Positions 37,203 through 53,687 of a stretch of 64,000 nucleotides of DNA are shown here, piece after piece; the first letter of the stretch is position 1; each line of letters opens with the position of its first letter. The stretch covers positions 1 to 64,000 of the forward strand of contig NZ_LZJN01000130.1 of the NCBI RefSeq assembly GCF_001667735.1, in the 5' to 3' direction. The stretch is from Mycobacterium sp. E183 (GTDB taxonomy: Bacteria; Actinomycetota; Actinomycetes; Mycobacteriales; Mycobacteriaceae). Under the pieces are notes generated by a model. It worked only from the letters and a program-made list of their open reading frames with translations. It did no database searches and was not told where the DNA came from. A program made the translations under genes and the position numbers.

Positions 37203-37970
37203 CTAGCCCGCGGGAGCGCCGTGCCGGCCCGCGCCGGCGGCGAACCGCCCAGCCCCCTCGTTCGCCTCGGCGGCGACGCGGGAGATGCTGGCGAATTCGA
37301 AGTCGATCGCCTCGGATTCCGTTGTCCCCCATTGATGTAACGCCGAGAGTCGATCGGACCGCAGGCACTGCTGCGGCAGCGCGGCCAGTTGCGCCGCCAA
37401 TTCCTCCGCCGCCTGCCGCGCCTGGCCGTTGGGCACGACGCGGTTGGCCAGCCCCATCGCGAGGGCTTCGTCGGCCTTGACGCCGCGGCCGGTGAGGATC
37501 ATGTCCATCGCGCGGCTGTGTCCGATCAGCCGCGGCAACCGCACCGTGCCGCCGTCGATCAGCGGCACGCCCCAGCGGCGGCAGTACACCCCGAACACGG
37601 CGTCCTCCTCGGCCACCCGCAGGTCGCACCAGACGGCCAACTCCAGACCCCCGGCGACCGCGAAGCCGCTGACGGCGGCGATCACCGGCTTGGACAACAC
37701 CATTCGCGTCGGCCCCATCGGGCCCGGGCCCGTCCGGTGCACGGCGTTGGCGTCGGGCGTGCCGAAGGCCTTCAGATCGGCGCCGGCGCAGAACGTTCCG
37801 CCGTCGCCCCACAACACGGCGACCGATGCGCTGTCGTCGCGGTCGAATTCTTCGAACGCCGCGTACAGCGCGGCGGCCGTGGGGCCGTTGACCGCATTGC
37901 GGGCGGCCGGCCGGTTCAGGATCACCGTCGTCACCGGGCCGTTGCGTTCGATGCGCACTGGGTCGCTCAT
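37203..37970 (-). CDS. echA5: Enoyl-CoA hydratase EchA5
   Basis: 255 residues, crotonase fold. VTTVILNRPAARNAVNG, the oxyanion-hole segment GTFCAGADLKAF, and AVSGFAVAGGLELAVWCDLR. Hydrates enoyl-CoA in fatty-acid beta-oxidation or a related pathway; exact substrate unknown. The ATG overlaps the stop of the PaaX-like gene by four bases. Confidence 0.93.
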   Translation of the reverse strand: MSDPVRIERNGPVTTVILNRPAARNAVNGPTAAALYAAFEEFDRDDSASVAVLWGDGGTFCAGADLKAFGTPDANAVHRTGPGPMGPTRMVLSKPVIAAVSGFAVAGGLELAVWCDLRVAEEDAVFGVYCRRWGVPLIDGGTVRLPRLIGHSRAMDMILTGRGVKADEALAMGLANRVVPNGQARQAAEELAAQLAALPQQCLRSDRLSALHQWGTTESEAIDFEFASISRVAAEANEGAGRFAAGAGRHGAPAG

Positions 37971-38686
37971 TTTGCCTCCGCGAATAGTGGTTCCCGCCGC
38001 TGCAGCAGCTCAGTGGCGAAGTCGTGGTAGGCCGCCCGCAGCCGCGCACCGGGCCAGTCGGCGGGCAGCAGTTCGTCGGGCAGGACCGGGTCGGTGAGCA
38101 GGTGTCGCACCGTCGCCGCGGCCACCACGAACCGGGCGGGAATGTCCGGCGCGGCGGCCATCTCGTCGAGCAGCCGGTTACCGGCCCGGGCCCACGCGGG
38201 CAGGTCCCACAGCTGGGTGGCGAGTTCGGCGGCGTCGTCGACGCGCGCCCGCAGGACCCGCACCCGGGCGTCGATCTCGGGATCGAGGTCGGACTCCAGG
38301 TTGTCGGGGCGCATCCACACACCCTCGCGCAGTTCACCGAAGCGCTTGCCGTGCATGGCGTTTCGCAGCGAGGCCCGGGTACGCGCGTCGCCGCCCACGC
38401 TGGTCACGATCAGCGTGACCCACTCCCCGCCCCACGGGCGGACCCGCGGGTCGATGGCGTCGTCCTGGCGGCGCTGCCGGGCCAGCAGCCGATCCGAGAG
38501 CCGATAGCCGTCGGCGGAGCGGATCAGGTCACCGGCACCCACCATGCGGGTCAGCGCCACCCGCAGGGTGGTCTCTTTGATGCCGAAATCCGCAGTAAGC
38601 CTGACCAATTCGCTGGCCCGGGCGTGCGCCGGGTGGGCGCCCAGCAGCACGCTGAGCACCACCGACCGGGCCGTCATGGTGGCCAT
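37967..38686 (-). CDS. PaaX-like transcriptional regulator (Rv0674-like)
   Basis: 239 residues. The N-terminal winged-helix (ELVRLTADFGIKETTLRVAL, RMVGAGDLIRSADGYRLSDR) followed by the PaaX C-terminal domain (WVTLIVTSVGGDARTRASLR, GVWMRPDNL). PaaX-type repressors sense aryl-CoA or acyl-CoA. Embedded between echA4 and echA5, so it probably controls the fadE8-echA4-echA5 operon. Confidence 0.9.
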   Translation of the reverse strand: MATMTARSVVLSVLLGAHPAHARASELVRLTADFGIKETTLRVALTRMVGAGDLIRSADGYRLSDRLLARQRRQDDAIDPRVRPWGGEWVTLIVTSVGGDARTRASLRNAMHGKRFGELREGVWMRPDNLESDLDPEIDARVRVLRARVDDAAELATQLWDLPAWARAGNRLLDEMAAAPDIPARFVVAAATVRHLLTDPVLPDELLPADWPGARLRAAYHDFATELLQRREPLFAEAK

Positions 38687-38689
38687 GGG

Positions 38690-39628
38690 CTAGACCTGTG
38701 ACGCGCGGCGGCCGTAGTCACCGAAGGGCTCGTCGCGATGCCGCACCGCTTCCCGGAAGCCGTGTTCGGTCGCGTCGGCGACGAAGGCGTGGCCTTCGGG
38801 GGTATGCCGGGCGACACCGTCGAACACGGTGCTGACCATCCTGCTGGTGGCCACACCCTGTTGCAGCAGAGCCGAATTGAGCGCGAGCTTGACCATGATC
38901 AGCTGGTTGACCGGCACCGCGGCGATCCGCTGCACCAGCCGCTCGGTGCGCTCGTCGAGGTCTTCGGGCTCCGGCGCCTCGACCGCCAGGCCCCATTCCG
39001 CGGCCTGAGCCCCGGTGATGCAATCGCCGGTGAACAGCAGGCGCTTGGCGCGCTGGTCGCCCAGCCGGTGCGCCCACAGGCCCGCCGCCGGGACGCCCCA
39101 TACCCGGGTCGGCGGGTACCCGATCTTGGCGTCGGCGGCAGCGATCACCTGGTCGGCGTGCAGCGCGATGTCGGTGCCGCCGGCCACGCAATAGCCATGG
39201 ATCTTGACCACCGTCGGCTTGTCGGCGTGCATCAGGCTGGAGAAGCCGCGCACGAACCGGCTCATCATCTGGTAGTCGATCATCGGGTCCCACGGCTGAT
39301 CGGGTAAGTGGTTGACCGCCTGGGTTTTTCCGCTGAGAACGGTCCCCGCATAGGCGCCGGTCCCGCCGGCCGAGCCGGTGCGATCGGCGTACGCGCTCAG
39401 GTCGAAGCCCGCACAGAAGCCCTCGCCACGACCCGACACCAGGATCACGTGCACATTGGGATCCAGATCGGCGCGCTCCACCAGCGCCGAGAGCTCCAGC
39501 GGGGTGTCCGCGACGATCGCGTTGCCCTTCTCCGGCCGGTTGAAGGTGATCCGGGCAACCCGATCGGTGACCTCATAGGTCATCGTCTTCAGGTTGTCGA
39601 AGTCGACCGGCCTGATCGCGTGAGTCAT
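38690..39628 (-). CDS. echA4: Enoyl-CoA hydratase EchA4
   Basis: 312 residues, same length as Rv0673, from MTHAIRPVDFDNLKTMTYEV. ARITFNRPEKGNAIVADTPL, SGRGEGFCAGFDLSAYADR and VKIHGYCVAGGTDIALHADQ. The C-terminus is longer than in typical crotonases. Overlaps the fadE8 stop by four bases and ends 3 bases before the paaX-like gene. Confidence 0.95.
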   Translation of the reverse strand: MTHAIRPVDFDNLKTMTYEVTDRVARITFNRPEKGNAIVADTPLELSALVERADLDPNVHVILVSGRGEGFCAGFDLSAYADRTGSAGGTGAYAGTVLSGKTQAVNHLPDQPWDPMIDYQMMSRFVRGFSSLMHADKPTVVKIHGYCVAGGTDIALHADQVIAAADAKIGYPPTRVWGVPAAGLWAHRLGDQRAKRLLFTGDCITGAQAAEWGLAVEAPEPEDLDERTERLVQRIAAVPVNQLIMVKLALNSALLQQGVATSRMVSTVFDGVARHTPEGHAFVADATEHGFREAVRHRDEPFGDYGRRASQV

Positions 39629-41253
39629 CCCTTTACTAGAGCACGCTCGAGAATGGGAGCCAGGTCGAGCCCGGTGGGCATCGTGCCGAACGCGCCGCCC
39701 CACCGACGGTCGAGCCGGGTGGTCAGGAAGGCCTCGGCGACCGCGGGGTGGCCGTGGCGCACCAGCAGCGAGCCCTGCAGCGCCAGACAGATGTCCTCGG
39801 CGACCTTGCGGGCCCGATGCGCGATGGTGTCCAGGTCGCTCAGGTCCTGCCGCAGCCGGTCGACGTGCGCGCCCAGTCGCGGGTCGGCCGCGGCGCTTTC
39901 GGAGAGTTCACCGAACAACACCTCGACGCATTCGGGGCGAGTTGCCATGGCGCGCAACGTGTCCAGCGCGCTCACATTGCCCGAGCCCTCCCAGATGCCC
40001 ATCAGCGGCGCCTCACGGAACAACCGCGGCATGCCCGAGTCCTCGACGTAGCCGTTGCCGCCCAGGCATTCCAGCGCCTCGGCGGCGTGCGGGGTGGCGC
40101 GCTTGCACACCCAGTACTTGCTGGCCGCCAACCCGATGCGGCGCAGCAACGCCTCCCGGTCGTCGCCGCGCAACGCCTTGTCGGTGGCGCCGGCCATCCG
40201 CATCGCGACGATGGTGGCGGCCTCGGCCTCCACGGCCAGGTCGGCCAGCACGTTGCGCATGAGCGGCTGGTCGATCAGGTAGGCGCCGAACGCCTTTCGG
40301 TGCTGAGCGTGGTGGATCGCGCGGGTCAGGCCGGTGCGCATGCTGGTGGCACTGCCGAGGGTGCAGTCCAGCCGCGTCAGGTTGACCATCTCGATGATGG
40401 TGGGGACGCCGCGGCCCTCCTCGCCCACCAACCATGCGGTGGCGCCGTCGTACTCGACCTCGCTGGACGCGTTGGCGTGGTTGCCCAGCTTGTCCTTGAG
40501 CCGCTGCAGGAACATGCGGTTGCGACTGCCGTCGGGCAGCACCCGCGGCAGCAGGAAGCAGGACAGCCCGCCCGGGGCCTGCGCGAGAACCAGGAAGATG
40601 TCGCACATCGGGGCCGAGGTGAACCACTTGTGACCGACGAGGCTGTAGGTGCCGTCGCCGTTCGGGGTGGCCTGCGTCGTCCCCGCCCGCACGTCGGAGC
40701 CGCCCTGCTTCTCGGTCATCGACATGCCCGCGGTGATGCCGCGTTTGGTGGTGGCCAGCTTGAGCTCGGGATCGTATTCGCGGCTGGTGAGCAGCGGCTC
40801 GTAGACCGCCGCGAGTTCGGGGTTGTAGCGCAGCGCAGGGACGACGGCGTAGGTCATCGAGATCGGGCAGGTGTGGCCGGGCTCGACGTTCCAGACCGAC
40901 ATCTTGGCCGCACGCACCACGTGGGCGCCCGGGCGCCCGTCGGCCCACGGTGCCGCGTGGATGCCGCTGGCGATCGCCGTGCGCATCAGTTCGTGGTAGG
41001 CCGGGTCGTACTCGACCTCGTCGACCCGGTGGCCGTATTTGTCATGGGTGTGCAGGATGGGCCGGTTGCGGTCGGCGAGCTCGCCCCAGCGCTGGGCTTG
41101 GGCGCCGCCGGCGATCGCGCCCACCTCGGTCACCTCTTCGGAGCCCCATTCCCCACCCTCACGGATCAGGGCCTCGGCGAGTACCGCGGACGTCGCGGGG
41201 TTGTAGTTCTCCAGCGGGGGAACCTGGTTGGTGACGACATGCGTATCCGACAT
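39625..41253 (-). CDS. fadE8: Acyl-CoA dehydrogenase FadE8
   Basis: 542 residues, same length as Rv0672, from MSDTHVVTNQVPPLENYNPA. ACAD blocks: GMSMTEKQGGSDVRAGTTQA, HKWFTSAPMCDIFLVLAQAP and ECLGGNGYVEDSGMPRLFRE. It resembles the AidB-type long acyl-CoA dehydrogenases. Carries out the first step of acyl-CoA beta-oxidation, followed by EchA4/EchA5. Likely leaderless from the promoter just upstream. Confidence 0.95.
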   Translation of the reverse strand: MSDTHVVTNQVPPLENYNPATSAVLAEALIREGGEWGSEEVTEVGAIAGGAQAQRWGELADRNRPILHTHDKYGHRVDEVEYDPAYHELMRTAIASGIHAAPWADGRPGAHVVRAAKMSVWNVEPGHTCPISMTYAVVPALRYNPELAAVYEPLLTSREYDPELKLATTKRGITAGMSMTEKQGGSDVRAGTTQATPNGDGTYSLVGHKWFTSAPMCDIFLVLAQAPGGLSCFLLPRVLPDGSRNRMFLQRLKDKLGNHANASSEVEYDGATAWLVGEEGRGVPTIIEMVNLTRLDCTLGSATSMRTGLTRAIHHAQHRKAFGAYLIDQPLMRNVLADLAVEAEAATIVAMRMAGATDKALRGDDREALLRRIGLAASKYWVCKRATPHAAEALECLGGNGYVEDSGMPRLFREAPLMGIWEGSGNVSALDTLRAMATRPECVEVLFGELSESAAADPRLGAHVDRLRQDLSDLDTIAHRARKVAEDICLALQGSLLVRHGHPAVAEAFLTTRLDRRWGGAFGTMPTGLDLAPILERALVKG

Positions 41254-41260
41254 GCCCCTC

Positions 41261-41288
41261 ATGTTACATTTTTTCGACAGCCGCACAA
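41261..41288 (-). promoter_or_regulatory. Promoter of fadE8 operon, predicted leaderless
   Basis: On the minus strand TTGTGC (41288-41283), 16-base spacer rich in A, TAACAT (41266-41261), then 7 bases to the fadE8 ATG. Transcription would begin at or next to the start codon. Confidence 0.6.
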
Positions 41289-41304
41289 GAGGTGTAATGC
41301 GACG

Positions 41305-42135
41305 TCACCGTGGGTGCGCGGCGAAGAACTCCCACAGGGTGCGGGCGGCGAACGGCGGCCACTCGTGGCCGCCCTGATCGATCGTGATGAGCGTGACGCC
41401 GCGGTTGCCTGCGCAGCCCGCCGTCGACGTGGTGATCGGGCCATTGCTGGTGGTGGCCGGGCTTGCGCACTGATCGACGTTGCGCCAGAACGCATTCACC
41501 TCGGGCACCGCGGGGCCGTTGATCACGCTGAAACCCTGCCCGCCGCCGTAGGGCACCAGCCGGTCCGCCGTGCCGTGAATGTGCATGATCGACGTCGGAC
41601 GCGGGTTGGGGCATCGAGTCAGCTGCGTGGCGGCGACCGGCCCGATCGCGGCGAAGATGTCGGTGGCGCACGCGAGCGTAAAGGACATGATGCCGCCGTT
41701 GCTCATTCCGGAGACATAGACACGGGCGGGGTCGGTGCCGACGTGCTTGGCGACGTCGGCGACGACCGCGCTGATGAACGCGACGTCGTCGACGCCCTCC
41801 CGTCCCGGCCGGCCGCAGCAGGTCTCCCCGTCGACGTTCCAGGCCCGGTCCAGCCCGTCCGGGTAGGCGACGACGACCTTGGCCGAATCGGCCAATTCGT
41901 CCCAGCCGTAATCCCTTTCGACCTGCCGGGCGCTCCCGGAATAGCCGTGCAGCACGACGACCAGCGGAGGCGATGCGGATTTGCCCGCCGGCTCGTAGAG
42001 CCGGTAGCTGCGATCGTGCCCGCCCACATCGAGGTGGTGCAGGCTGGTCCCGGTGACGAAGCCCGAGGGCGGCGCAGGCGAACAGCTCGCGACCAGGAGG
42101 ACGACCCCGAGGAGCGTTGCGAGCCGACCGAGCAC
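41305..42135 (-). CDS. lpqP: Lipoprotein esterase LpqP (PHB depolymerase-like)
   Basis: 276 residues from GTG 42135. Signal peptide with lipobox VASC (LATLLGVVLLVASCSPAPP). Alpha/beta-hydrolase: VVVLHGYSGSARQVERDYGW (oxyanion), nucleophile elbow SGMSNGGIMSF (Ser), IHGTADRLVPYGGG (Asp) and DQGGHEWP (His). Matches the extracellular poly(3-hydroxybutyrate) depolymerase/feruloyl esterase family; its natural substrate is unknown. Eleven bases after the end gene, likely one operon. Confidence 0.9.
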   Translation of the reverse strand: MLGRLATLLGVVLLVASCSPAPPSGFVTGTSLHHLDVGGHDRSYRLYEPAGKSASPPLVVVLHGYSGSARQVERDYGWDELADSAKVVVAYPDGLDRAWNVDGETCCGRPGREGVDDVAFISAVVADVAKHVGTDPARVYVSGMSNGGIMSFTLACATDIFAAIGPVAATQLTRCPNPRPTSIMHIHGTADRLVPYGGGQGFSVINGPAVPEVNAFWRNVDQCASPATTSNGPITTSTAGCAGNRGVTLITIDQGGHEWPPFAARTLWEFFAAHPR

Positions 42136-42146
42136 GGGCGGAGATC

Positions 42147-42902
42147 TCAGCCGCCGGTCTTTTCCCGCAGGAACGCGATGTCGTCCTTGCGTCCCTCGTC
42201 GGCGGTCTCGCAGATGACGGGTGCAGCGGCCGCCGTGACCACCGCGACGAGCAGCTCGGGATCGATCTGGCCGGTGCCGAAGTTGGCGTGCCGGTCGGCG
42301 CCCGAGCCCGCCGCGTCCCTCGAGTCGTTGCAGTGCACCAGGTCGATGCGGCCGGTCAGCGCCTTGATCCGGTCGACCGCGTCGACCAGCGCCTCGCCGG
42401 CGGCCCAGGCGTGGCAGGTGTCCAGGCAGAAGCCGATTCCCTTGTCGCCGATGTGATCCCAGAGTTTGCCGATCGTGTCGAAGTGACGCGCCATCGCGTG
42501 GTCGCCGCCCGCCGTGTTCTCCAGGTACACGGGCACATCGGTTTCCAGGTAGTCCAGCGCCTTGACCCACCGCTCGAACCCGGCCTCCATGTCGTCGTCG
42601 TCGGCGTGGCCGCCGTGCACGATCACGGCCGTCGCGCCGATCTCCGCGGCCGCGTCGCAGGTGTCCTGCAGGATCTTGCGCGACGGGATGCGGATGCGGT
42701 TGTTGGCCGACGCCACGTTGATGAGGTACGGCGCGTGGACGTAGAGCGGCACGGCCGACGCCTTGAGCGTGCCGGCGTCGTCGCGGGGCTTCGGCTTCTT
42801 CCAGCTCTGCGGGTTGCCGAGGAAGAACTGCACCACGTCGGCCCCGTCCGCCTGGGCGGCCGCCAGCGGGTCTTCGTTGCGGACGTGTGAACCGATGAGC
42901 AC
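42147..42902 (-). CDS. end: Endonuclease IV (AP endonuclease)
   Basis: 251 residues from GTG ([20 protein letters not shown]). TIM-barrel AP endonuclease: [56 protein letters not shown] and [20 protein letters not shown] supply the metal-binding His, Glu and Asp. Repairs abasic sites. Predicted leaderless from TACACT 6 bases upstream. Paired palindromes lie further upstream. Confidence 0.94.
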   Translation of the reverse strand: MLIGSHVRNEDPLAAAQADGADVVQFFLGNPQSWKKPKPRDDAGTLKASAVPLYVHAPYLINVASANNRIRIPSRKILQDTCDAAAEIGATAVIVHGGHADDDDMEAGFERWVKALDYLETDVPVYLENTAGGDHAMARHFDTIGKLWDHIGDKGIGFCLDTCHAWAAGEALVDAVDRIKALTGRIDLVHCNDSRDAAGSGADRHANFGTGQIDPELLVAVVTAAAAPVICETADEGRKDDIAFLREKTGG

Positions 42903-42908
42903 CCGGCC

Positions 42909-42914
42909 AGTGTA
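42909..42914 (-). promoter_or_regulatory. -10 element of end, predicted leaderless
   Basis: TACACT on the minus strand, six bases before the GTG start, placing transcription start at the GTG itself. No good -35 hexamer. Confidence 0.5.
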
Positions 42915-42936
42915 GTAAAGGGCGGCCGACGCGAGC

Positions 42937-42982
42937 GTCACGCCAGCGTGACATTGGGTCGCCAGAGCCACGCTGGCGTGGC
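42937..42982. repeat. Two matched palindromes upstream of end
   Basis: GTCACGCCAGCGTGAC (42937-42952) and GCCACGCTGGCGTGGC (42967-42982) are each perfect 7-bp inverted repeats with a 2-base centre. Their 12-base cores are exact reverse complements of each other, and centres are 30 bases apart. Could be a tandem operator for end or a copy of a dispersed intergenic repeat. Confidence 0.6.
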
Positions 42983-43007
42983 AGTCGGCGGGTACGAGCG
43001 GGTACGA

Positions 43008-43037
43008 AAAAGCCCCGGGCGAGTGCCCGGGGCTTTT
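43008..43037 (-). terminator. Terminator of rpoB-rpoC
   Basis: A perfect 13-bp stem (AAAAGCCCCGGGC / GCCCGGGGCTTTT) with GAGT loop, 12 bases past the rpoC stop, followed on the minus strand by UUUUUC. Confidence 0.93.
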
Positions 43038-43049
43038 CCCTTGATCGAA

Positions 43050-47024
<3,975 letters not shown>

Positions 47025-47041
47025 TTAGTAACTAAAAGTGA

Positions 47042-50623
<3,582 letters not shown>

Positions 50624-50756
50624 TTAGGCCGGCGAACGAACTGTCCGGATCTCACGCGCACGGTGAAAGAACTAAGCCGCTTGCAGGGGGCTCAGGCTTA
50701 GACCACGGTGTCAGGTGGCGGGTGAGGTGGGCAGGAGGTAGCCAGCGCAACGTCCA

Positions 50757-50785
50757 ACAATAGCGTAGGGCGGCGCATTCCTCAA
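50757..50785 (-). promoter_or_regulatory. Predicted sigma-A promoter of rpoB-rpoC
   Basis: On the minus strand TTGAGG (50785-50780), 17-base spacer, TATTGT (50762-50757). The start near 50750 gives a leader of about 200 bases. No gene is visible in 50549-50945. In M. tuberculosis several toxin-antitoxin genes lie between mkl and rpoB; none are here. Confidence 0.65.
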
Positions 50786-50945
50786 CTGTCCAGCACAGGA
50801 CATCCAGGGACATCGGCGCTGGCTGGCATCTCGACTCTCCGCTGGATACATGCTGCCCAACAGACTGGCCCGTTTACGGCCCGTCGTCAAGAGGGCGGGC
50901 CGGGGGAGTTACGCGAAGTTATCGCGAAACCTCGGGCCGGACGAG

Positions 50946-51956
50946 CTAGTCGCCGACCTCGTGCGCGCGGTACTTGTGGGTGCCCTCCATGTCGTCGATG
51001 ATCGCGGCTTGCGCCTTCTGCGGCAGGGTGTGCAGGATCTCGCGCACCCGCGCCTGGCGCCGGCCGACGGCCTTGCGCTCGGGCATCCCGGGGGACGCGA
51101 CGATCTGCGGCGGCACGCCCTCGATCTCCTCCACACCGCCGGCGTGCTGGCCGGCCTCGAGGGCGGCCTGCTCTTCGGCCATCGTCGCCTCGTCCTTTTC
51201 CTCGGACATGCCGATCGGGCCGATGCGGCGGCCGTTGAGGAACTGCCGCACGACCGGCTCGTCGCTGGTCAGCAGCACCTCGCGGGGGCCGAACATGACC
51301 AGCTTGCGCCGGAAGAGCATGCCCATGTTGTCCGGCACGGTGCGGGCGATGTTGATGTTGTGCGTGACGATGAGGACGGTGGCGTCGATCTGGGCGTTGA
51401 TGTCGAGGATCAGCTGGCTCAGGTAGGCGGTGCGGACCGGGTCCAGACCGGAGTCGGGCTCGTCGCAGAGGATGATCTGCGGGTCCATCACCAGGGCGCG
51501 GGCCAGGCTGGCGCGCTTGCGCATACCGCCGGAGATCTCGCCGGGGAACTTCTTCTCGTCGCCGCCGAGACCCACCATCTGCAGCTTCTCCATGACGATG
51601 TCACGGATCTCGCTTTCCTTCTTCTTGGTGTGCTCGCGCAGCGGGAAGGCGGCGTTGTCGAACAGGTTCATCGAACCGAACAGGGCACCGTCCTGGAACA
51701 TGACGCCGAACAGCGTGCGGATCTCGTAGAGCTCCTTGGCCGAGCACTGCAGGATGTCGGTGCCGTCGATGACCACCGAGCCGCGCTCGGGACGCAGCAG
51801 GCCGATCAGGGACTTCAGGAACACCGATTTGCCGGTACCGGACGGCCCCAGCAGCACGCTGACCTCCCCGGCGGGGATCTCCAGGGTCACGTCTTCCCAA
51901 ATTCTCGACGATCCGAAGGACTTGGTGAGGCCGTTCACCTCAATAGCGACACCCAT
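50946..51956 (-). CDS. mkl: Mce transporter ATPase Mkl (MceG)
   Basis: 336 residues. ABC ATPase: Walker A LLGPSGTGKSVFLKSLIG, Q-loop VMFQDGALF, signature SGGMRKRASLARAL, Walker B IILCDEPDSGLDP, H-loop IVTHN. A C-terminal extension of about 90 acidic/charged residues is typical of MceG. It powers Mce lipid importers (cholesterol, fatty acids) encoded elsewhere. GGAAGG precedes the ATG. A TACAGT about 60 bases upstream (complement at 52015-52020) is a possible -10. Confidence 0.93.
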   Translation of the reverse strand: MGVAIEVNGLTKSFGSSRIWEDVTLEIPAGEVSVLLGPSGTGKSVFLKSLIGLLRPERGSVVIDGTDILQCSAKELYEIRTLFGVMFQDGALFGSMNLFDNAAFPLREHTKKKESEIRDIVMEKLQMVGLGGDEKKFPGEISGGMRKRASLARALVMDPQIILCDEPDSGLDPVRTAYLSQLILDINAQIDATVLIVTHNINIARTVPDNMGMLFRRKLVMFGPREVLLTSDEPVVRQFLNGRRIGPIGMSEEKDEATMAEEQAALEAGQHAGGVEEIEGVPPQIVASPGMPERKAVGRRQARVREILHTLPQKAQAAIIDDMEGTHKYRAHEVGD

Positions 51957-52125
51957 GGGAGATCCTTCCGTCGACGCTCATGCCCGCCACCTGCCCTTTT
52001 ATGTGGCATGAGTCACTGTAGCGCACGCTTGCTGCACGGCATCAGGGTTGCAAGGCACAGCCGGGAAAAATTGGCTGACCTGAGATCCGGCCGTCGCCGG
52101 CGGCCGCCATCCTATTCGACGCGCG

Positions 52126-53616
52126 TTAGCCAGTGGGCGCCCAATTGCCGTGAAAGCCCATCGGCACCCGCTGCGGCAAATGCACGGTGGCCACGGACTC
52201 GAGCGTCTGCGCGTCGAGCAACACCAGCTGGCCCTCGTCGCGGCCCCGGTGGTAGCCGTAGCCCATCAGAACGCCGTCGTCCTCGACTCGTCCCTTCTGG
52301 GAGCCGGGGTTGGGCACAAAGGACATCTCGCCGAGCAAAAGGTCGGGATCGAGCGCGGCGACCTCGCGGGCGCCGGTCTGGTAGTCGTGCTTGTACAGCG
52401 CGGCGGCGCCGCCGGCGAAGTAAGCCCCGACGGTGTAGCCGAAGCGGTGCGGGCCGCCCAGCATGTCCTCGTTGATCCGCGGAAATTCCTGCGGCTGATC
52501 GTCGCGGCATTCGGTGGCCACCGCGCCGGTCGCCAGGTTGATCGTCCACCGGTCCAGCGTCGGCGGGGTCTCGCCGGGCCCGTGCCGGTCGCGGTCGAAC
52601 ATCCGCGCGTATCGCACCACGTCGAGCACCAAAACCTCTGCGCCGTCCCGCATCTCGGAGTAGGCGTTGAGGGGGTGGTAGACGTAGCAGGGCTCGATCT
52701 CGAACCAGCGGACGTCCGCGTTGCCGCCCTCGCGCGGCATGACCCCGATGCGCGCCGGGTAGCCGGGGTTCCAGGCGTACGGCATGCGGTCGGAGTGCTT
52801 CGGGTTCCGGTTCATCAGGGCGTTGATCGGGCTCGGCACCCGCACGCGCCCGATCAGCGACTGCATCGCCAGCCGGGCCGGCAGGCCGAGCCAGCGGGGC
52901 ATGGTCTGCGGCAGCGCCTGCACCGGGTCGAAGGTCACCGGCAGGTCGTAGATGACGACGTACTTCTCGGTCAGTGAGAAGTCGTGCATCATCGGCGACC
53001 CGGACACCTCGATGTCGACCGTGCGGCGGGCGCGGCCCCGGGTGTCGATCACCGAATACTGCACGGTGCGTCCGCGGGCGAACGAGTAAGAGACGGCGTG
53101 CAATTCGCCGGTGCGCGGGTCGCGGTGCGGATGGGCGGTGTAGCCGCCCGCCAGCGTGCCGTCGAAGTCGCAGGTGCCGACCGTGTCCAGCTCGTCGGTC
53201 AGCTCGTAGTTGGCCACCCCGCCCTCGACCAGCGCCAGGGTGCGCCCGGCGTGGGTCAAGACATTGGTGTTGGCGCCGAGCGAGAGCATGCCCGCCCGCG
53301 GGTCGAGCCGGCCCGGCGTCGCCTCGCCCAGGGCCGCGCACACCGACAGGCTGCGCACCCAGCGGTTGCGGTACCAGCGGGCACTGCCCCCGCTCAGCGC
53401 GACGCCGTGCACCATCCCGTCGCCGCTGAACCAGTGGTAGGTGGCCGGGTCGACCTCCTCGGCGGGGTTGGGACCGTTGCGCAGGTAGCGGCCGTCGAGG
53501 TGTTCGGGGATGCGTCCGGTGACCGGCAGGTCGGTCGCGGTCACCTCGGCGCCCACCGGCGCCAGCAGGCCCTCGAGGTACTGGTTCCGGGTTTCGGCGG
53601 TGTGCGCGACAGTCAT
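52126..53616 (-). CDS. Carotenoid cleavage oxygenase (Rv0654-like)
   Basis: 496 residues from ATG 53616, with AGGAGC eight bases upstream. A seven-bladed propeller Fe(II) oxygenase: four His ligands are expected in TAHPHRDPRTGE, SPMMHDFSLTEKYVV, VYHPLNAY and GFHGNWAP, all present. RYLRNGPNPAEEVDPATYHW is a family signature. The M. tuberculosis enzyme cleaves carotenoids and apocarotenals. Divergent from a TetR gene with a palindrome between them, so it is probably repressed by it. Confidence 0.93.
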   Translation of the reverse strand: MTVAHTAETRNQYLEGLLAPVGAEVTATDLPVTGRIPEHLDGRYLRNGPNPAEEVDPATYHWFSGDGMVHGVALSGGSARWYRNRWVRSLSVCAALGEATPGRLDPRAGMLSLGANTNVLTHAGRTLALVEGGVANYELTDELDTVGTCDFDGTLAGGYTAHPHRDPRTGELHAVSYSFARGRTVQYSVIDTRGRARRTVDIEVSGSPMMHDFSLTEKYVVIYDLPVTFDPVQALPQTMPRWLGLPARLAMQSLIGRVRVPSPINALMNRNPKHSDRMPYAWNPGYPARIGVMPREGGNADVRWFEIEPCYVYHPLNAYSEMRDGAEVLVLDVVRYARMFDRDRHGPGETPPTLDRWTINLATGAVATECRDDQPQEFPRINEDMLGGPHRFGYTVGAYFAGGAAALYKHDYQTGAREVAALDPDLLLGEMSFVPNPGSQKGRVEDDGVLMGYGYHRGRDEGQLVLLDAQTLESVATVHLPQRVPMGFHGNWAPTG

Positions 53617-53628
53617 CGCTGAGCTCCT

Positions 53629-53652
53629 ATAACATTGATATGACGCTGTTAT
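53629..53652. promoter_or_regulatory. Operator candidate between carotenoid oxygenase and tetR
   Basis: ATAACA and TGTTAT, 12 bases apart, form an inverted repeat centred between the divergent starts (53616 and 53688), overlapping any promoter for both genes. Likely site for the adjacent TetR. Confidence 0.5.
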
Positions 53653-53687
53653 TTCGACGCTACGCCGCGGATGGGAGGATGGCAACG

